A DNA stretch of 64,000 bases from Cyrtodaria siliqua (GCA_037043455.1 JAWPHD010000007.1:372001-436000), one strand, 5' to 3'. Shown: positions 12,111-23,225, counted from the stretch's first letter. Notes: a model not told the origin generated them from the sequence alone. Numbers and translations: made by a program.

Positions 12111-13185
12111 GTGATAGGCAGCAATAATAGGCAATATAAGTATAACACATAAATGATCATGTATATATGAATATAAAAAATACAAAAGCCTAAAAAGACA
12201 CAAAGCAAATACTCATTGACTTGGCAGAAGCCAGAGTAACTGGATAACACACACTTAAGGGTACAACCAGACAAGATGTGTGACAAGCATCAAACGCTAC
12301 TGTCCTTTGATGATTTAGGTAGACGTCAGCATACGGTTCATGTGCCCATTCATCGTACATTCAGAGAGGAAAGCATAGTGCACACTGTAAATTAGTTAAC
12401 CACTAAATATGCAGTGCATTGCAAAATGATAGGGTTATAAACTCTTTTGATACCTTTTAACAATTCAAACAAATATTGTATGAAGTGATTATGACCATGG
12501 ATCTTACGAAGTTTGTGAATCACATCACCATAGAAGTTAATATATGTTAGTACTTTTCGCAGAAGAGTTTTTTAAATTATTTGTCTATTTAAAAAGCAGA
12601 TCTGGATTACGATAATAATATTTTGCAAGGTTTTTCGAAGTTTATGGCAACGGTAGCCCTGATGGAGTTACTTCTTAGCTATACAAAGGTTACGAATATT
12701 AGTCACAAACTCGACTACAAGCTCTAGAAAAAAGAATAATTTGAGAAATTTATCCCATCTAAACGGAGGTAATTAATAACTTCAAAATTAAAATCATCTC
12801 TCTTGTCATAGACATTACTAATTTCTTCTCCAATTTTAACAGAGAGATGTAAGTCAAGAAAAGAAGCGACAGTAGCAGAAAGGTTAGCTTTCTTTTGTTA
12901 AAGCTTTTTATGATAGATAGTATTAACCATAGCTGACAAGAAAAGAATGTCAATGTTACATATGTCATCCAGTTACCGAGCGGATTCTTTATAGGCTTCA
13001 ATTACATCTGCCCCAGTATCTTGTGAAAGACTAAACGTGATATCTCTTTCATAGCAATAACAAAATAATAATTCTGCGAAACGGTGTGCATAGATCGTAC
13101 CCATAGGGATACTAAAACATTGCTTATAAACCAAAGTTCCATACCTGACGAAAATAGTATCTAATATGAACATAATTGCGTATAT
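12110..13185 (-). pseudogene. PLE family 1 copy, C-terminal half left of the non-LTR insertion
   Basis: Minus strand: the conserved RT box SIPMGTIYAHRFAELLFCY is readable at about 13,055-13,115 (family consensus has GIPMGTNCAP), and SLSQDTGADVIEA follows at about 12,995-13,030. Downstream are the coding end and 3' UTR blocks to about 12,110. The copy breaks off at about 13,180, where plus-strand non-LTR sequence begins; its upstream part reappears near 17,400-17,785. Frameshifts separate the readable pieces. Confidence 0.7.
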
Positions 13186-13189
13186 ATTT

Positions 13190-13945
13190 TTGTTTCTTTT
13201 TGGCATGGATGCCGTTTTTTTGTTTTCCTTGGACACTATAGTGGAGTGACGGTGGGATGTGGTTGGCGGAATAGGTGGCACAACCGTGCCAGGATCATAT
13301 GTTTGTTTATAGTTTCTTATAGATGTGATAGATTGACGGCGGCAGAGCTGTTCCCTTTTGTTCCTATTGACAATTACATGATACAATTTAGAACCTGTTC
13401 TGCCGCTGCCATGTCTTCTTACAAATGTAATTATATGTTTGCAGCTTCTCTCCATTTGCTTATCATGCTATCCCTATCAAGATCTCCAGTTTGCTTACTT
13501 TCTATACTCTACCATGTGCATTCCACAACACATTCCGCAAACCAAATAGTATACCCACATAGGCAACTGCTGCTAGGTAATCAGTACCGTGCAAATGTTC
13601 TATTCACACAACGCATCGTTCTTGTTGGAATTGAAATAACTATTATTGCTTGGTTAAGACTATTGCTGATGCAATACGGGGATATCCATCCTAATCCCGG
13701 CCCTCCAGTGCCATTGAATACATCCTTCGACTCCTCGTTAACTAGCAATAATTCGTCAACCACGATGTCTGATACCTTATATTTTGCACATAACCTGTCC
13801 ATAGTGCACTACAACGTACAGAGTATAATTCTTAAATTAGATTTGATTTTCACAGAACTACACCACTTCGACATTCTAACGTTCTCTGAGACTTGGCTTA
13901 ATAGTTCAATAACTCATTCGTCCTTCTTTCCATACTCCTGAAAGA
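13190..13945 (+). pseudogene. Non-LTR retrotransposon: N-terminus, 2A-like peptide and start of endonuclease
   Basis: An open frame at 13,246-13,941 (231 codons) carries a hydrophobic stretch (residues ~125-143), then GDIHPNPGP at residues 145-153 (13,678-13,704), then the first part of an APE-type endonuclease (LSIVHYNVQSI; LTFSETWL). In the 2A family the signature is D-V/I-E-X-N-P-G-P with chain interruption before the last proline; here the E position is H. 2A-like peptides before the endonuclease are known from CR1/L2-type elements. A more internal ATG at 13,411 is an equally plausible start. The frame ends at a TGA, and the endonuclease continues in the +1-shifted frame from about 13,930. 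No separate ORF1 is present. Confidence 0.8.
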
Positions 13946-16834
13946 AAGGATCGTATCGGTGATAGCCATGGCGGGGTAATAGTTTACGTCAAGGATACCA
14001 TTCATTATAAACGAAGAAATGACCTTGAGTTAAACAGACTTGAATGCATCTGGGTTGATATTATATTAAACCACAAACACGTGCTACTAGGTGTATTTTA
14101 CAGACCTCCAAACGCAGATGCAAATTACAATAACATGATTGAAGATTCTATTAATCTTGCGGTAGATACAGGTATTAAAGATATCATTGTCACAGGCGAT
14201 TTCAACTACAACATGTTACAAAGTCAAACGTCGAGTAAAGTCGAATCCCTGTGTTATCAATTTGGTCTTTATCAAACTATTGACGAACCAACGAATTTTA
14301 CCGAAAATTCTTCGTCACTTATTGACCTATTACTTGTTAGTGACGAGTCTAAGTTAGTTACGAGTGGAGTGGGCGAACCTTTTTTAAACCAAGAAATACG
14401 ATATCATTGCCCAATTTTTGGCATCTTTAAGTTCACAAAACCAAAATTCAAATCATACTCTCGTAAAATATGGCGATACAACCAAGGTGACTATGACCTT
14501 TTACGTAATAAAGCCTCATCAACAAACTGGGAGGAACAAGTTTACGACGACATTAATATCTACGCGAAAAACATTTCCAACACAATATTATCGTTAAGTG
14601 CCTCATGTATACTTAACATAAACATCCGAGTTAGACCTTATGAACCGCCCTGGATAACAAATATAATAAAAAGACTAATCAGAAGAAGAAAAAGAGCATA
14701 CAAGAAGGCAAAAACCACACATAGTTTACATCACTGGAGTACTTTTAGAAAACTTCGAAATCAAATTATACTTTCAATACGCGAAGCAAAGCAATTATAT
14801 TACGATAACCTGTCAAATAAACTTAGCTCTAAAACACTCTCTCCTAAGGATTGGTGGAAGACACTTAAAACATTCCTTTCATCAAATGTCAAACCTTCCA
14901 TTCCTCCACTGAACGACAACGGCTCAATTATTTACGACGATTTTGAAAAGGCAAATCTTCTAAACGACTTTTTTCAAACCCAGACTAATTTAGACGATGC
15001 GAACATCGAACCACCTTTAGTCCAACCCTTTATTAGCAATGTATCATTACAATTGTTTACTATTACGCCAAATGAAGTTCGTGAAGTCTTACAGTCCCTT
15101 GACCCTGGTAAAGCGTCTGGTCCTGACGAAGTTAGCAATCACGTACTCCGTGAATTAGCATATGAACTTTCTGTTTCGCTATGCGACTTGTTTAATAGAT
15201 CTTTAACATCGGGCAAGATTCCTGATATTTGGAAGGAGGCTTATGTGTGTGCAGTTCTTAAGAAGGGCGATCCATCCTTAGTAAATAATTATCATCCTAT
15301 CTCGCTACTTAGCACCGTTGACAAAGTGTTCGAACGACTCATGTTTAAATATATTTTCAACTTTTTTAGGGATAACAATTTCTTATCTGCCTTTCAGTCT
15401 GGATTCGTTCCCGGCGACTCAACAATTAACCAGCTGGTCTTCATATACAATGCCTTTTGTAACGCTTTGGACTGTGGACAAGAAGTGCGGGTTATATTTT
15501 TTGACATTAGTAAAGCTTTTGACCGAGTTTGGCACAAAGCCCTGGTTGCTAAATTGAAAGCTGCGTGGATATCTGACGACCTTTTGAAGTTACTCTCTGA
15601 CTACCTTAAAAATAGAAAACAACGTGTTGTCCTTCCTGGAACTAAATCAAATTGGAACTCAATTAATGCAGGTGTTCCTCAAGGTTCTATATTAGGGCCC
15701 TTACTCTTCCTTGTTTACATTAACGACATTGTTGCTGATATTGATTCCAACATACGCCTTTTTGCAGACGATACTAGTCTTTACATTATAATTGAACATA
15801 ATAACGATATTGTTACTTCTGCAAATACACTCAACACTGATATAGCAAAAATTACTGAGTGGTCCAAAAAATGGCTCGTTACATTCAATCCCACTAAAAC
15901 TGAATCCCTTCTTATCTCGCGCAAGCGTAACAAACCTGTTTATCCGCCTTTGTTTATGTCGAATGAGCAAATTACTGATGTACCTTCACACAAGCACCTT
16001 GGTGTTTTTCTTTCAAATGACTGCAGTTTGCACTCGCACATTGAATATACTAAGGCTAAAGCCTGGTCTAGAATTAATATAATGAGGAGGCTAAAACATC
16101 ACCTTGACAGGAAATCACTAGAAATTATATATATATCATTTATACGACCTCTCCTCGAATATGCTGACGTCTTATGGGACAATTGCACTAACTACGAAAA
16201 GGCCGATCTCGACAAAATACAAAATGAAGCTGCCAGAATAGCAACAGGCGCGACCAAATTAGTATCTTTAAATGAATTAAACAAAGAGATTAGATGGGAA
16301 TCTTTGGAATCACGAAGATATAAACACAAACTTACCTTATTTTATAAAATGGTTAATTCCTTAACACCCCCATATCTTGCATCGCTAGTACCTACAACAG
16401 TTAGTGCAGCACCAGACTACAGCTTGCGAAATGCTAACGATCTTCAGGCTATTAATTCCCGAACTAGTCTCTACACCAACTCCTTCCTTCCTTCGGTTAC
16501 TCGTGAGTGGAACAAACTTCCTTTGGCAGTAAGAAACTCTGACTCCATAAATGCACTAAAGCATCACCTTAACCGTAACCTTAATTACACGCCTAAGCAT
16601 TATTACACAGGCAAAAGACGTGCACAGCTACTTCATACTCGGCTCCGCACCAAGTGTAGCTCGCTTAACCACCATTTGTTCATAAAAAACATCATCGACT
16701 CTCCTTTATGTCGATGTGGCGGAATAGAAACTACTCAACATTATATATTTAGCTGTCCATTGTACGACAATGCTCGTGCGGAAATGCTGGCTAGACTTCA
16801 ACCACTGAGCACAGCTTCACTAAACATAATATGA
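13931..16834 (+). CDS. Non-LTR retrotransposon endonuclease/reverse transcriptase (CR1/L2/jockey-like)
   Basis: Open from about 13,931; the first ATG gives 917 codons from 14,081. The endonuclease part shows GVFYRPPN (residues ~4-11) and TGDFNYN (38-44; catalytic D of GDFN). The RT shows DPGKASGPDE, NYHPISLLS, FFDISKAFDRVWH (catalytic D475), AGVPQGSILGPLLF (from ~530) and FADD at 561-564 (the YADD box). The C-terminus has a CRC-GG..H..C knuckle (C877, C879, H887, C892) typical of CR1/L2-type elements. The RT frame is intact over its whole length, much better preserved than the surrounding PLE copies, so this is a younger insertion. It encodes target-primed reverse transcription functions acting in the nucleus. 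The only damage seen is the frameshift near 13,930. Confidence 0.9.
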   Translation, partial: HTPERKDRIGDSHGGVIVYVKDTIHYKRRNDLELNRLECIWVDIILNHKHVLLGVFYRPPNADANYNNMIEDSINLAVDTGIKDIIVTGDFNYNMLQSQTSSKVESLCYQFGLYQTIDEPTNFTENSSSLIDLLLVSDESKLVTSGVGEPFLNQEIRYHCPIFGIFKFTKPKFKSYSRKIWRYNQGDYDLLRNKASSTNWEEQVYDDINIYAKNISNTILSLSASCILNINIRVRPYEPPWITNIIKRLIRRRKRAYKKAKTTHSLHHWSTFRKLRNQIILSIREAKQLYYDNLSNKLSSKTLSPKDWWKTLKTFLSSNVKPSIPPLNDNGSIIYDDFEKANLLNDFFQTQTNLDDANIEPPLVQPFISNVSLQLFTITPNEVREVLQSLDPGKASGPDEVSNHVLRELAYELSVSLCDLFNRSLTSGKIPDIWKEAYVCAVLKKGDPSLVNNYHPISLLSTVDKVFERLMFKYIFNFFRDNNFLSAFQSGFVPGDSTINQLVFIYNAFCNALDCGQEVRVIFFDISKAFDRVWHKALVAKLKAAWISDDLLKLLSDYLKNRKQRVVLPGTKSNWNSINAGVPQGSILGPLLFLVYINDIVADIDSNIRLFADDTSLYIIIEHNNDIVTSANTLNTDIAKITEWSKKWLVTFNPTKTESLLISRKRNKPVYPPLFMSNEQITDVPSHKHLGVFLSNDCSLHSHIEYTKAKAWSRINIMRRLKHHLDRKSLEIIYISFIRPLLEYADVLWDNCTNYEKADLDKIQNEAARIATGATKLVSLNELNKEIRWESLESRRYKHKLTLFYKMVNSLTPPYLASLVPTTVSAAPDYSLRNANDLQAINSRTSLYTNSFLPSVTREWNKLPLAVRNSDSINALKHHLNRNLNYTPKHYYTGKRRAQLLHTRLRTKCSSLNHHLFIKNIIDSPLCRCGGIETTQHYIFSCPLYDNARAEMLARLQPLSTASLNII

Positions 16835-17280
16835 TTTGGTGATTCCTTGGTATCACACGATATTAATGTCACTATATTTGAAATTGTTCAGAAGTTTATT
16901 TTGTCAAGCAAACGTTTTAAACATGTTTCAGCTTAAGAGAAGCTGCTACACCGCGTACCGAGAACAATATATGTTTCCTGGGTATGATGCTGTTGTCCTG
17001 TGTCCGCCGGTCAACCCCACTGTTGCCCCACTATCGTGTCTGTTATACATTTGTTATTATAATATTCCGCTAAATTGAATTTTCGTTTATTTTAAGATAA
17101 TCCAAATATATTCAAATGCTTTGCTTTATTATTTCTTTTTCAAACTTGTTTTGGTCCCTATAACTAATCACTGTTAGATGTATAGCTATATTACACTGTA
17201 CACTTATAAAAAATGTCCACTGTGCAGTTTTATACGCCATTGTTATATGTAATTTATATGATACCTAGGAAAGGAACTCT
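16835..17280 (+). other. Non-LTR 3' UTR and junction
   Basis: Sequence after the RT stop has no gene. A short 80-codon frame (16,836-17,078) lacks any motif and follows the RT stop directly, so I treat it as 3' UTR. The exact 3' end is not defined: there is no poly(A), and CR1/L2 elements often end in short simple repeats. It must lie between about 17,080 and 17,400, where PLE sequence resumes. Confidence 0.5.
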
Positions 17281-17785
17281 ATAAGCAACTGCTTTCGTTC
17301 CAATCCTTTTTCACATTTTGTATTATGTACATTTTCACAGATTGTATAAATATTGGAAATAAAATAAGTTTAAACCAACATAATTGCGTCATAAACTTCT
17401 TAACAAGTCCATCTAGCGTTGAAAAAGTATTTATGCATGTATCTTGACGTGTATTAGTAATTTTATCAAAAACCTCTCCTGAATATTTAATTGACCAAAT
17501 TAAATTAATCCTACAGTTGTCATAAACTTTAACACACTTGTTTAACGTGATATTTAACAGCAGTAAGACAAGAAAGTAGATGTTTGTAGTGGTGCAGACA
17601 CTAGCATTATAAATAAAGCGGGATCTAAACGGTTGTTCGTGTAATTTAGAAATCCACGTCACAGTTGGTTGCCTTTCGTCTACCCCAGCCTTGAAAGTGG
17701 TTCACCGAGTTATATGTGTGGAACCATCATCCTCTGTAGATTGAACTGGCGTATACGAATTAGTGCTCCCGTTATGTTTGGTTCT
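17281..17785 (-). pseudogene. PLE family 1 copy, upstream part right of the non-LTR insertion
   Basis: Minus strand: TWISKLHEQPFRSRF (the WIPKLHKHPYKARF box of the family) at about 17,615-17,660, followed by INLIWSIKYSGEV at about 17,480-17,525. Upstream lies the SSTEDDGST-type segment near 17,720-17,785. Orientation and order match the copy broken at about 13,180, so the two are best read as one element split by the non-LTR insertion, with some sequence lost at the join. Confidence 0.6.
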
Positions 17786-17984
17786 ACTCTGGTTTTATTT
17801 ACGGCATTATACGTCCTAATTATGCGTGCCCTCGAATATATAGAAGAAGCTATGCCGTTATTTATAAAGCATGTTATTTATAACGCATTTACTAATGCAC
17901 CTATTGAAACAGAAAATGAAACATCAGCAACACCATTTAATAGCAAACATACATCTGCATCAGCTACTGCAAGAAAATAACGGT

Positions 17985-18315
17985 GGTTTCCGTACCCAGG
18001 ATACTCAATTGTATATATCCATACTCATATTATTTTGCTAGAGCTTGCAACGATGTTAAGGACTACATTGATCTTCAGCAATGCTTCCGTTATCACATAA
18101 TACGTAGATCTTTCTCAAAGATCTGTCGTCACAACTAAAACCTACTGGAGTACAAAGCTAACCTAAAACAGATCTGCGACTAGATATTGCACAGCCTTTA
18201 ACTTATGGAGCTTCAGAAAGTAAAGGAGGTTAGTGGGTTTCCCGACCTAATCAGGAGATTTGTCAGTAAAGGATACGACCATTTAGTATTACAACGCACG
18301 TACGCTTTGACAGTT
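17985..18315 (+). pseudogene. PLE family 2, C-terminal fragment
   Basis: The plus strand reads LARACNDVKDY-like and 'CFRYHIIRRSFSKIC', then a region corresponding to GYDHLVLQRTYAL. This parallels the family 1 coding end (YRYHKLRKTF, KRGYDPIILQRTA) but is clearly a different lineage, closer to the fragments at 42,735-43,320. Frameshifted and truncated at both ends. Confidence 0.5.
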
Positions 18316-18599
18316 CCACATTTATAGACAGTCACGCTAGTAAAGGATAGGTAGGTACATGTATGATGAACTGTTGCATCTCAACTATTTTGGTCGTACT
18401 CTAGATCGGTTTTATATTTGGCTGCAACTGCTATAATTGATCAATACAATTACGGGTACATTCTGATGTGTTTCTAATATGTATGTTTTACACTTAACAT
18501 TAAAGTGTATCGTTGGCTACTTTTCACGATGGAGACGTTATTGTAGGGCATTTCTTTTCCTGGGATGTCATCGTATTTTCTCGTCAATTTTGACTCTGA

Positions 18600-18815
18600 A
18601 GACACGATAATAGAGAGGTTATATTGACAAAAGCCAGAGCAAAAAAGGAATAAAACGTAAGACTAGACTCATGGAAGACACATTTTAAACGCTACCATTC
18701 CTTTCATGGTTTACGTAGACGTCATCATTCAGTCGACAATCTGTCGGGTGGTCATCGCCTAATCAAAGAGGAAAGCATAGTTGCGAACTGTAAATGTGTC
18801 ATCCACTAAACATTC
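18600..18815 (-). mobile_element. PLE 3' region, diverged
   Basis: Minus-strand remains of the PLE coding end and 3' UTR: 'AAAGCCAGAGCAA', 'GTAGACGTCATCATTCAGTC' and 'GGAAAGCATAGTTGCGAACTG', in the same order as at 12,230-12,400. No intact frame is left. Confidence 0.55.
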
Positions 18816-19989
18816 ACTCTTGATACTTGATACTGATACTCTACTCCTCTATGAAATGCATATATAGCAATGCTTCCCTCTCGCATTATAACGTGGGATA
18901 TTTGATCCTAAGTAAATCAAGCTGTAGTACCTTGAACGAGTAAACAAAAACTATTATGCTGGGATTAAAAAGTTCGTGCTATGTTTCATGCATTTTATGT
19001 ATGGGCTTATCGCGGTCTACTGTCAGCTTACGTAGACGCCTTTAAACAACCACCAGTGCGTAGGCAAGTATGGAAGGTATCGATATGTTAGGTGACAAAA
19101 ACGTATAACTGCCCTTGAACGTCGCCATATATCACAAATTGGCACACTGGAAACGAATCAGGTAACATTCTGGTGCAACGATCAAACTCATTTAATAGTG
19201 TTTACTATTGTAAATTATGCCACTTCAGCTTTAAGTTATCAAACGCTCCTTGTAAAAACGGTTATTTTAAAGCCAGTCAACGCTCACGTCAAATGGGATT
19301 AAATAGTGCAGGCAGATGAATATTGTTGTTTAAAAACAAAATTACATTGGATATCTGCTGAAATAACTGTGACGTATACAGCAGTTTGGCATCAAGTAAG
19401 TTTTGTTTAACTTTGACTGATAATTATTTAATTTTATCAGTTTTGCTTGCCCGCTTAGCTCCCTAAAACAACAGCAACAACAACAACCATAAAACAATTT
19501 GACCGATTAAATATATGAAAAAGAAAGTTGATGACTTTTTTTATGAAATATGACAGTCATTTATAATTCTTAAATATATATACTAAAATATCAATACCCA
19601 TATTTAAATTGGGAATATATATTGAACAGATTCTAATGGTATTTTTTTCAGGTTTTAAAAGCATAAGGATAGTAAAGGAATATTACATGATAAAAAATAA
19701 ATAAAATAATAACATTAACTATACTTCACTTTGAAATAGTGAGCAGAAGAAATCACAGCATGAAGCGATATATTAAAATCAAAATGTAAATACTTTTTTC
19801 GTCTTTCATGTTGGATATTAGAAAGATACAAACTATGTCAAATTTCAGATGATATTTATCTAGAATATTCGAGTGGTCCAATTTTAAATTAGAAATGAAG
19901 AATGTTTGCATAACAATTTTGTATTTTGACTTTATAATTTTCTGGCATGACTTCTGTGATGGTTTGAGGGAAAACGTTTTTAATAAAAA
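18816..19989. other. No gene seen
   Basis: AT-rich sequence without open frames of note or recognisable repeats. A short CAACAG run occurs near 19,468-19,490. Confidence 0.35.
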
Positions 19990-20245
19990 AAAGAAAGATA
20001 TAAAAATCGGACAGGGAAAGTAGCATTCTATAACGACAGTCAACCACAAAACACAAAAACAAACACGCAAACAGACAAACGAGAAGGCAAAAGTAATAAA
20101 AAATGCAAACGACATCACAAACTCAAAAGGGTTGACAATAGGCTTCCGCCTTGGAATGGTCAGTGGCCAAAAAGGCCACTGGGGATTTAAACCAGGTTCT
20201 GGGGTGCACCAAACCTCATACTTACCCTATTGTCATCCCAATTAA
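19990..20245 (-). mobile_element. PLE family 1 tail-only insertion
   Basis: About 250 bp of well-preserved 3' tail on the minus strand (from AAAAATCGGACAGGGAAAGT to ACTTACCCTATTGTCATCCC). It breaks off at nearly the same point as the copy at 51,592-51,838, showing that truncation to about 250 bp recurs in this family. Confidence 0.75.
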
Positions 20246-21335
20246 AAACGACTACACAATATGGGATCAAAATTCTTAAGCATCTGTGAATCCTCGCTCC
20301 ATTTCTAACTCACAATTTAATTTTTTGACAACTTTCCTGTTTGAATGTTTACATTTTTTTCAAGGTTGCCCAAACAAGGCACCCATTGTTTTCTTAGTAG
20401 TCATGTTATTACATTAATTTTGTTTTACATGTTTTTTTTTGGATGATACTCTATATTCGATAATACATGTCAGATGTTCACAAATCACTGCGGGTTATTA
20501 ACTGTTTTATTTTCCTTCAAGCTGACGTTTATCACGTTGGGATAGAGTGATATGTTTAAAAGTTTTATCATTTCTATAGCAGTTTTCTTTTGCTTGGAGT
20601 TTATTAAACATTATTTTGCTCGAACATCTGTATCTTAAAAAATATTGTGATATCAACATATCCCAACAGTTCCGTTAGTTTGAATAACTGTCTATGAAGA
20701 TAATATTTAATAATCGTTATAATACAGTCTGCGGGATTTTCTCTAAATTCACGATTAATTAAGCATTCTTTCACTATGTTATTGCTCACTCTGCAATGTC
20801 AAAGGCTTTGTTTTTTGTGAAAAAAAAAACCCGTCAATATTTTCAGAATCGGTATAGTCTACTAAACATTGAAAGAAGCTGATTTGCCTCGCTACGTTAG
20901 CGAACGTAAGCATGAGTGACGGTAACACATGTCATAAAGTAGCTAACCTGATAACAACAGCCAAATTTTGCAACATATGTAGACAGTTTTTAAACAACCG
21001 ACGACGAAGTATATATATATAACTTACTTATTGCAGTTCCGTTTAGTTTTAATGACGTGTAGTAAAGTCATATTGGGTGTGAAATGTATACTCGTTCGTG
21101 ATTGGTGCCATTTTCTGTTAATGTTAAAGAAAGTATGTCACGTGATGTTAACAATGTTGATTTCATTGTGAAAATTGCCACGACGTAACGAATATTGTTT
21201 AAGAAAATTAAATGTTAAAACCTATTGTTTTAATATAATTATTCGTTTATATATTAAAACTAGTTTGTGACTAAACGTTTGTGACGGTTCATATATCAAC
21301 CAGTCTCACCGTGCTCAACACCATAGTTTCAAACC
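20246..21335. other. No gene seen
   Basis: AT-rich sequence. Short frames, such as the 61-codon minus frame at 20,604-20,789, have no recognisable content. A small TA run lies at 21,011-21,022. Confidence 0.35.
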
Positions 21336-21339
21336 ATAG

Positions 21340-21635
21340 AATACCAGCTGAAACCTTTTAAAATTGTCTACGAACCGGAACACTGTGGAAAGAGGACTCA
21401 ACAACTATGAGAATACACTTGAACTCTGAGACTTTCTCTTTACCATTAGCTTAAACCAAAGTCAAAGAACTACCCTGTCCAGTATCAAACCCCAGCTGCA
21501 ACCACTATAAAATAGACTACGGCCCGGTGCGCTGAATTGCTTCCAGAGGACTCACCAACTCTGAGTTTACACTGCAGTTCTGAGAGTCCCTATTTACCAA
21601 TAAACTTCGACCAAAGCCATAGAACTACTATACAG
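21340..21635. repeat. Diverged direct duplication, ~147-bp unit
   Basis: Two adjacent units share 'CCAGCTGAAACCTTTTAAAA'/'CCAGCTGCAACCACTATAAA', then GAGGACTCA(A/C)CAACT, GAATACACTTGAACTCTGAG versus a matching block, then ACCAAAG(T/C)CA(A/T)AGAACTA. The first starts near 21,340 and the second near 21,487. Divergence is roughly a quarter of positions by eye. Confidence 0.55.
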
Positions 21636-21899
21636 CATAGTTACTTCATTAAACCAGATAATTATTTCTAATTATTTTCTAGGAGATGTTACCTCATCGA
21701 AGTTAAGCTGCCAACTAAACCCGAATTGTAGTGCTCACGCCCTTTTATACTAATTCATAGAGCGCCACCTGAACTCTTGTTCATTCAATCATCGCCTCAG
21801 TGTTAAGACTATACCAAGTGTCGGATTGGTGTGTTAATAATGTATACGTTTCTACTTAAAAATAACAATAATCGGTTTTAGATAATAACTAATTAAATT

Positions 21900-22055
21900 G
21901 TGCCACATAATTAAAGACAGGCGTGAAAGGTGTTTTGCCTCTTATAATTACCCCTCATGAACAGACTCAATAAAACCGAGTCCGCTACTTTTCTCTCTTG
22001 TTTGTTTTTGTTGCTTCCAAGGGATCACCTTTTCAGTATGTATTGACATTCACAC
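21900..22055 (+). repeat. Tail-2 repeat copy
   Basis: Contains GGCGTGAAAGGTGTT, CATGAACAGACTCAATAAAA, CCGAGTCCGCTACTTTTCTC and GGGATCACCTTTTCAGTATG, in the order seen (inverted) at 42,945-43,140 and 56,543-56,722. No PLE coding sequence precedes it, so it is a tail-only copy. Confidence 0.65.
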
Positions 22056-22485
22056 AAGCGTTTGTTTAGTGCTGTGTGGCGGCCGTAAAACGTCACCCCG
22101 ACTACACATCAGTAGTATTAGTAAGGGATATTCCCTTAACGCTATCAACTTTTGTCCACCTACTGTGATTTTGAAAAATGTTATCCCTTTGGTTTCCGAT
22201 TTCGGCCAAGTATATGAGAGTCAAGCATACGGAACGGGAAAACAGTAGATACTTCCAGAGATCGACATGGTAATTTGTCTTCGGGACTCCTCTGCGATAT
22301 CCCTTGTCCGGTGCCATTCGCAGCATCTCGGTATGACCGAAAAATTACGGAATTGACCGACTATGAACGATCAATGCCATCGGAATTGTTCGTTAAATTC
22401 CGCAATCGATGCGGATAAATCAGTACTGACTAACTGTCTAGCCAGTGACCAATTATCGACCAATAATCGATAATCGATAAATACG
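22056..22485. other. No assigned gene; 74-codon minus frame
   Basis: A minus frame at 22,102-22,326 begins MLRMAPDKGYRRGVP. It has a mixed composition that would suit an exon, but I see no homologue and no clear splice sites. A cluster of ATCGAT/AATCGATAATCGAT motifs lies at 22,455-22,480. Confidence 0.3.
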
Positions 22486-23011
22486 ACTAAATAGAACAAT
22501 TTCAATTGACTTCTGATTTCTATTTCAATTTCAATTGACTTTCTATTTTTAAACAGTCTGGAAAGCTCTCTATGCTTTCACGGCTTACCTCTTTGTCCAT
22601 TTCCTCACTAAAGTTGATCGACGAGGAAGCCGGCAAAATTTTGATTTCACAGCTCCGTTGTATAACAGTGTTTCCATAGTTCAAAGCTACAAACATGTTC
22701 TCCGACCCCATAATATCACGTCAGGCATTTTCTCAAACTACCATATAGTGGAGTACTAAATAGAACAATTTCAATTGACTTCTGATTTCTATTTCAATTT
22801 CAATTGACTTTCTATTTTTAAACAGTCTGGAAAGCTCTCTATGCTTTCACGGCTTACCTCTTTGTCCATTTCCTCACTAAAGTTGATCGACGAGGAAGCC
22901 GGCAAAATTTTGATTTCACAGCTCCGTTGTATAACAGTGTTTCCATAGTTTAAAGCTACAAACATGTTCTCCGACCCATAATATCACGTCAGGCATTTTC
23001 TCAAACTACCA
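22486..23011 (+). repeat. 269-bp tandem duplication, probable PLE 5' leader
   Basis: Two nearly identical units (22,486-22,754 and 22,755-23,011) begin ACTAAATAGAACAATTTCAA and contain 'TCAATTGACTTTCTATTTTT' and 'GTTGATCGACGAGGAAGCCG'. A diverged version at 2,210-2,340 also lies just before the N-terminal part of a PLE family 1 copy. Together this suggests the unit is the element's 5' leader, here present twice. The two units differ at only a few positions, so the duplication is recent or homogenised. Confidence 0.65.
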
Positions 23012-23225
23012 TATAGTGGAGTGCGTGGTCCAGTGGTAGAGCGCCGAACTCTTGATCGAGAGGTCGTGGGTTCGATCCTCCGTCGCGGCCACGTTATTTA
23101 TCCTTGAGCAAGATAATTAATCCACATTGCTTAGTACTGGTTCTACCCAGGAAGCCATCGAGAGTGATTAATCGAAGTTGCAAGAACTTGTTTCGCAATC
23201 GATGTAAAATAAGTATGTTTAGAAC
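23012..23225 (+). mobile_element. tRNA-derived SINE
   Basis: It starts with a tRNA-like head: A-box-like TGGTCCAGTGGTAGAGC at 23,026-23,042 and B box GGTTCGATCC at 23,070-23,079. A SINE-like body follows (CTTGAGCAAGATAATTAATC; GGTTCTACCCAGGAAGCC). The T-stem and acceptor stem do not pair well, so it is not a functional tRNA gene. It lies exactly between the PLE leader and the first PLE coding remains. The neighbouring 2,390 copy lacks it, so it is an insertion. Confidence 0.7.

Noticed and set aside
16836..17078. Second ORF downstream of the non-LTR reverse transcriptase
   Set aside because: It starts 1 bp after the RT stop, is short and has no motif; it is better read as 3' UTR.
17669..17980. 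103-codon plus frame with a hydrophobic stretch (VLFTALYVLIM)
   Set aside because: Its first third is antisense PLE sequence, so the frame cannot be a native gene. The rest shows no homology I recognise.
22990..23095. A tRNA gene (A and B boxes, GGTTCGATCC)
   Set aside because: T-stem and acceptor stem do not pair and a SINE body follows. The tRNA-like parts at 37,383 and 52,596 are likewise SINE heads.
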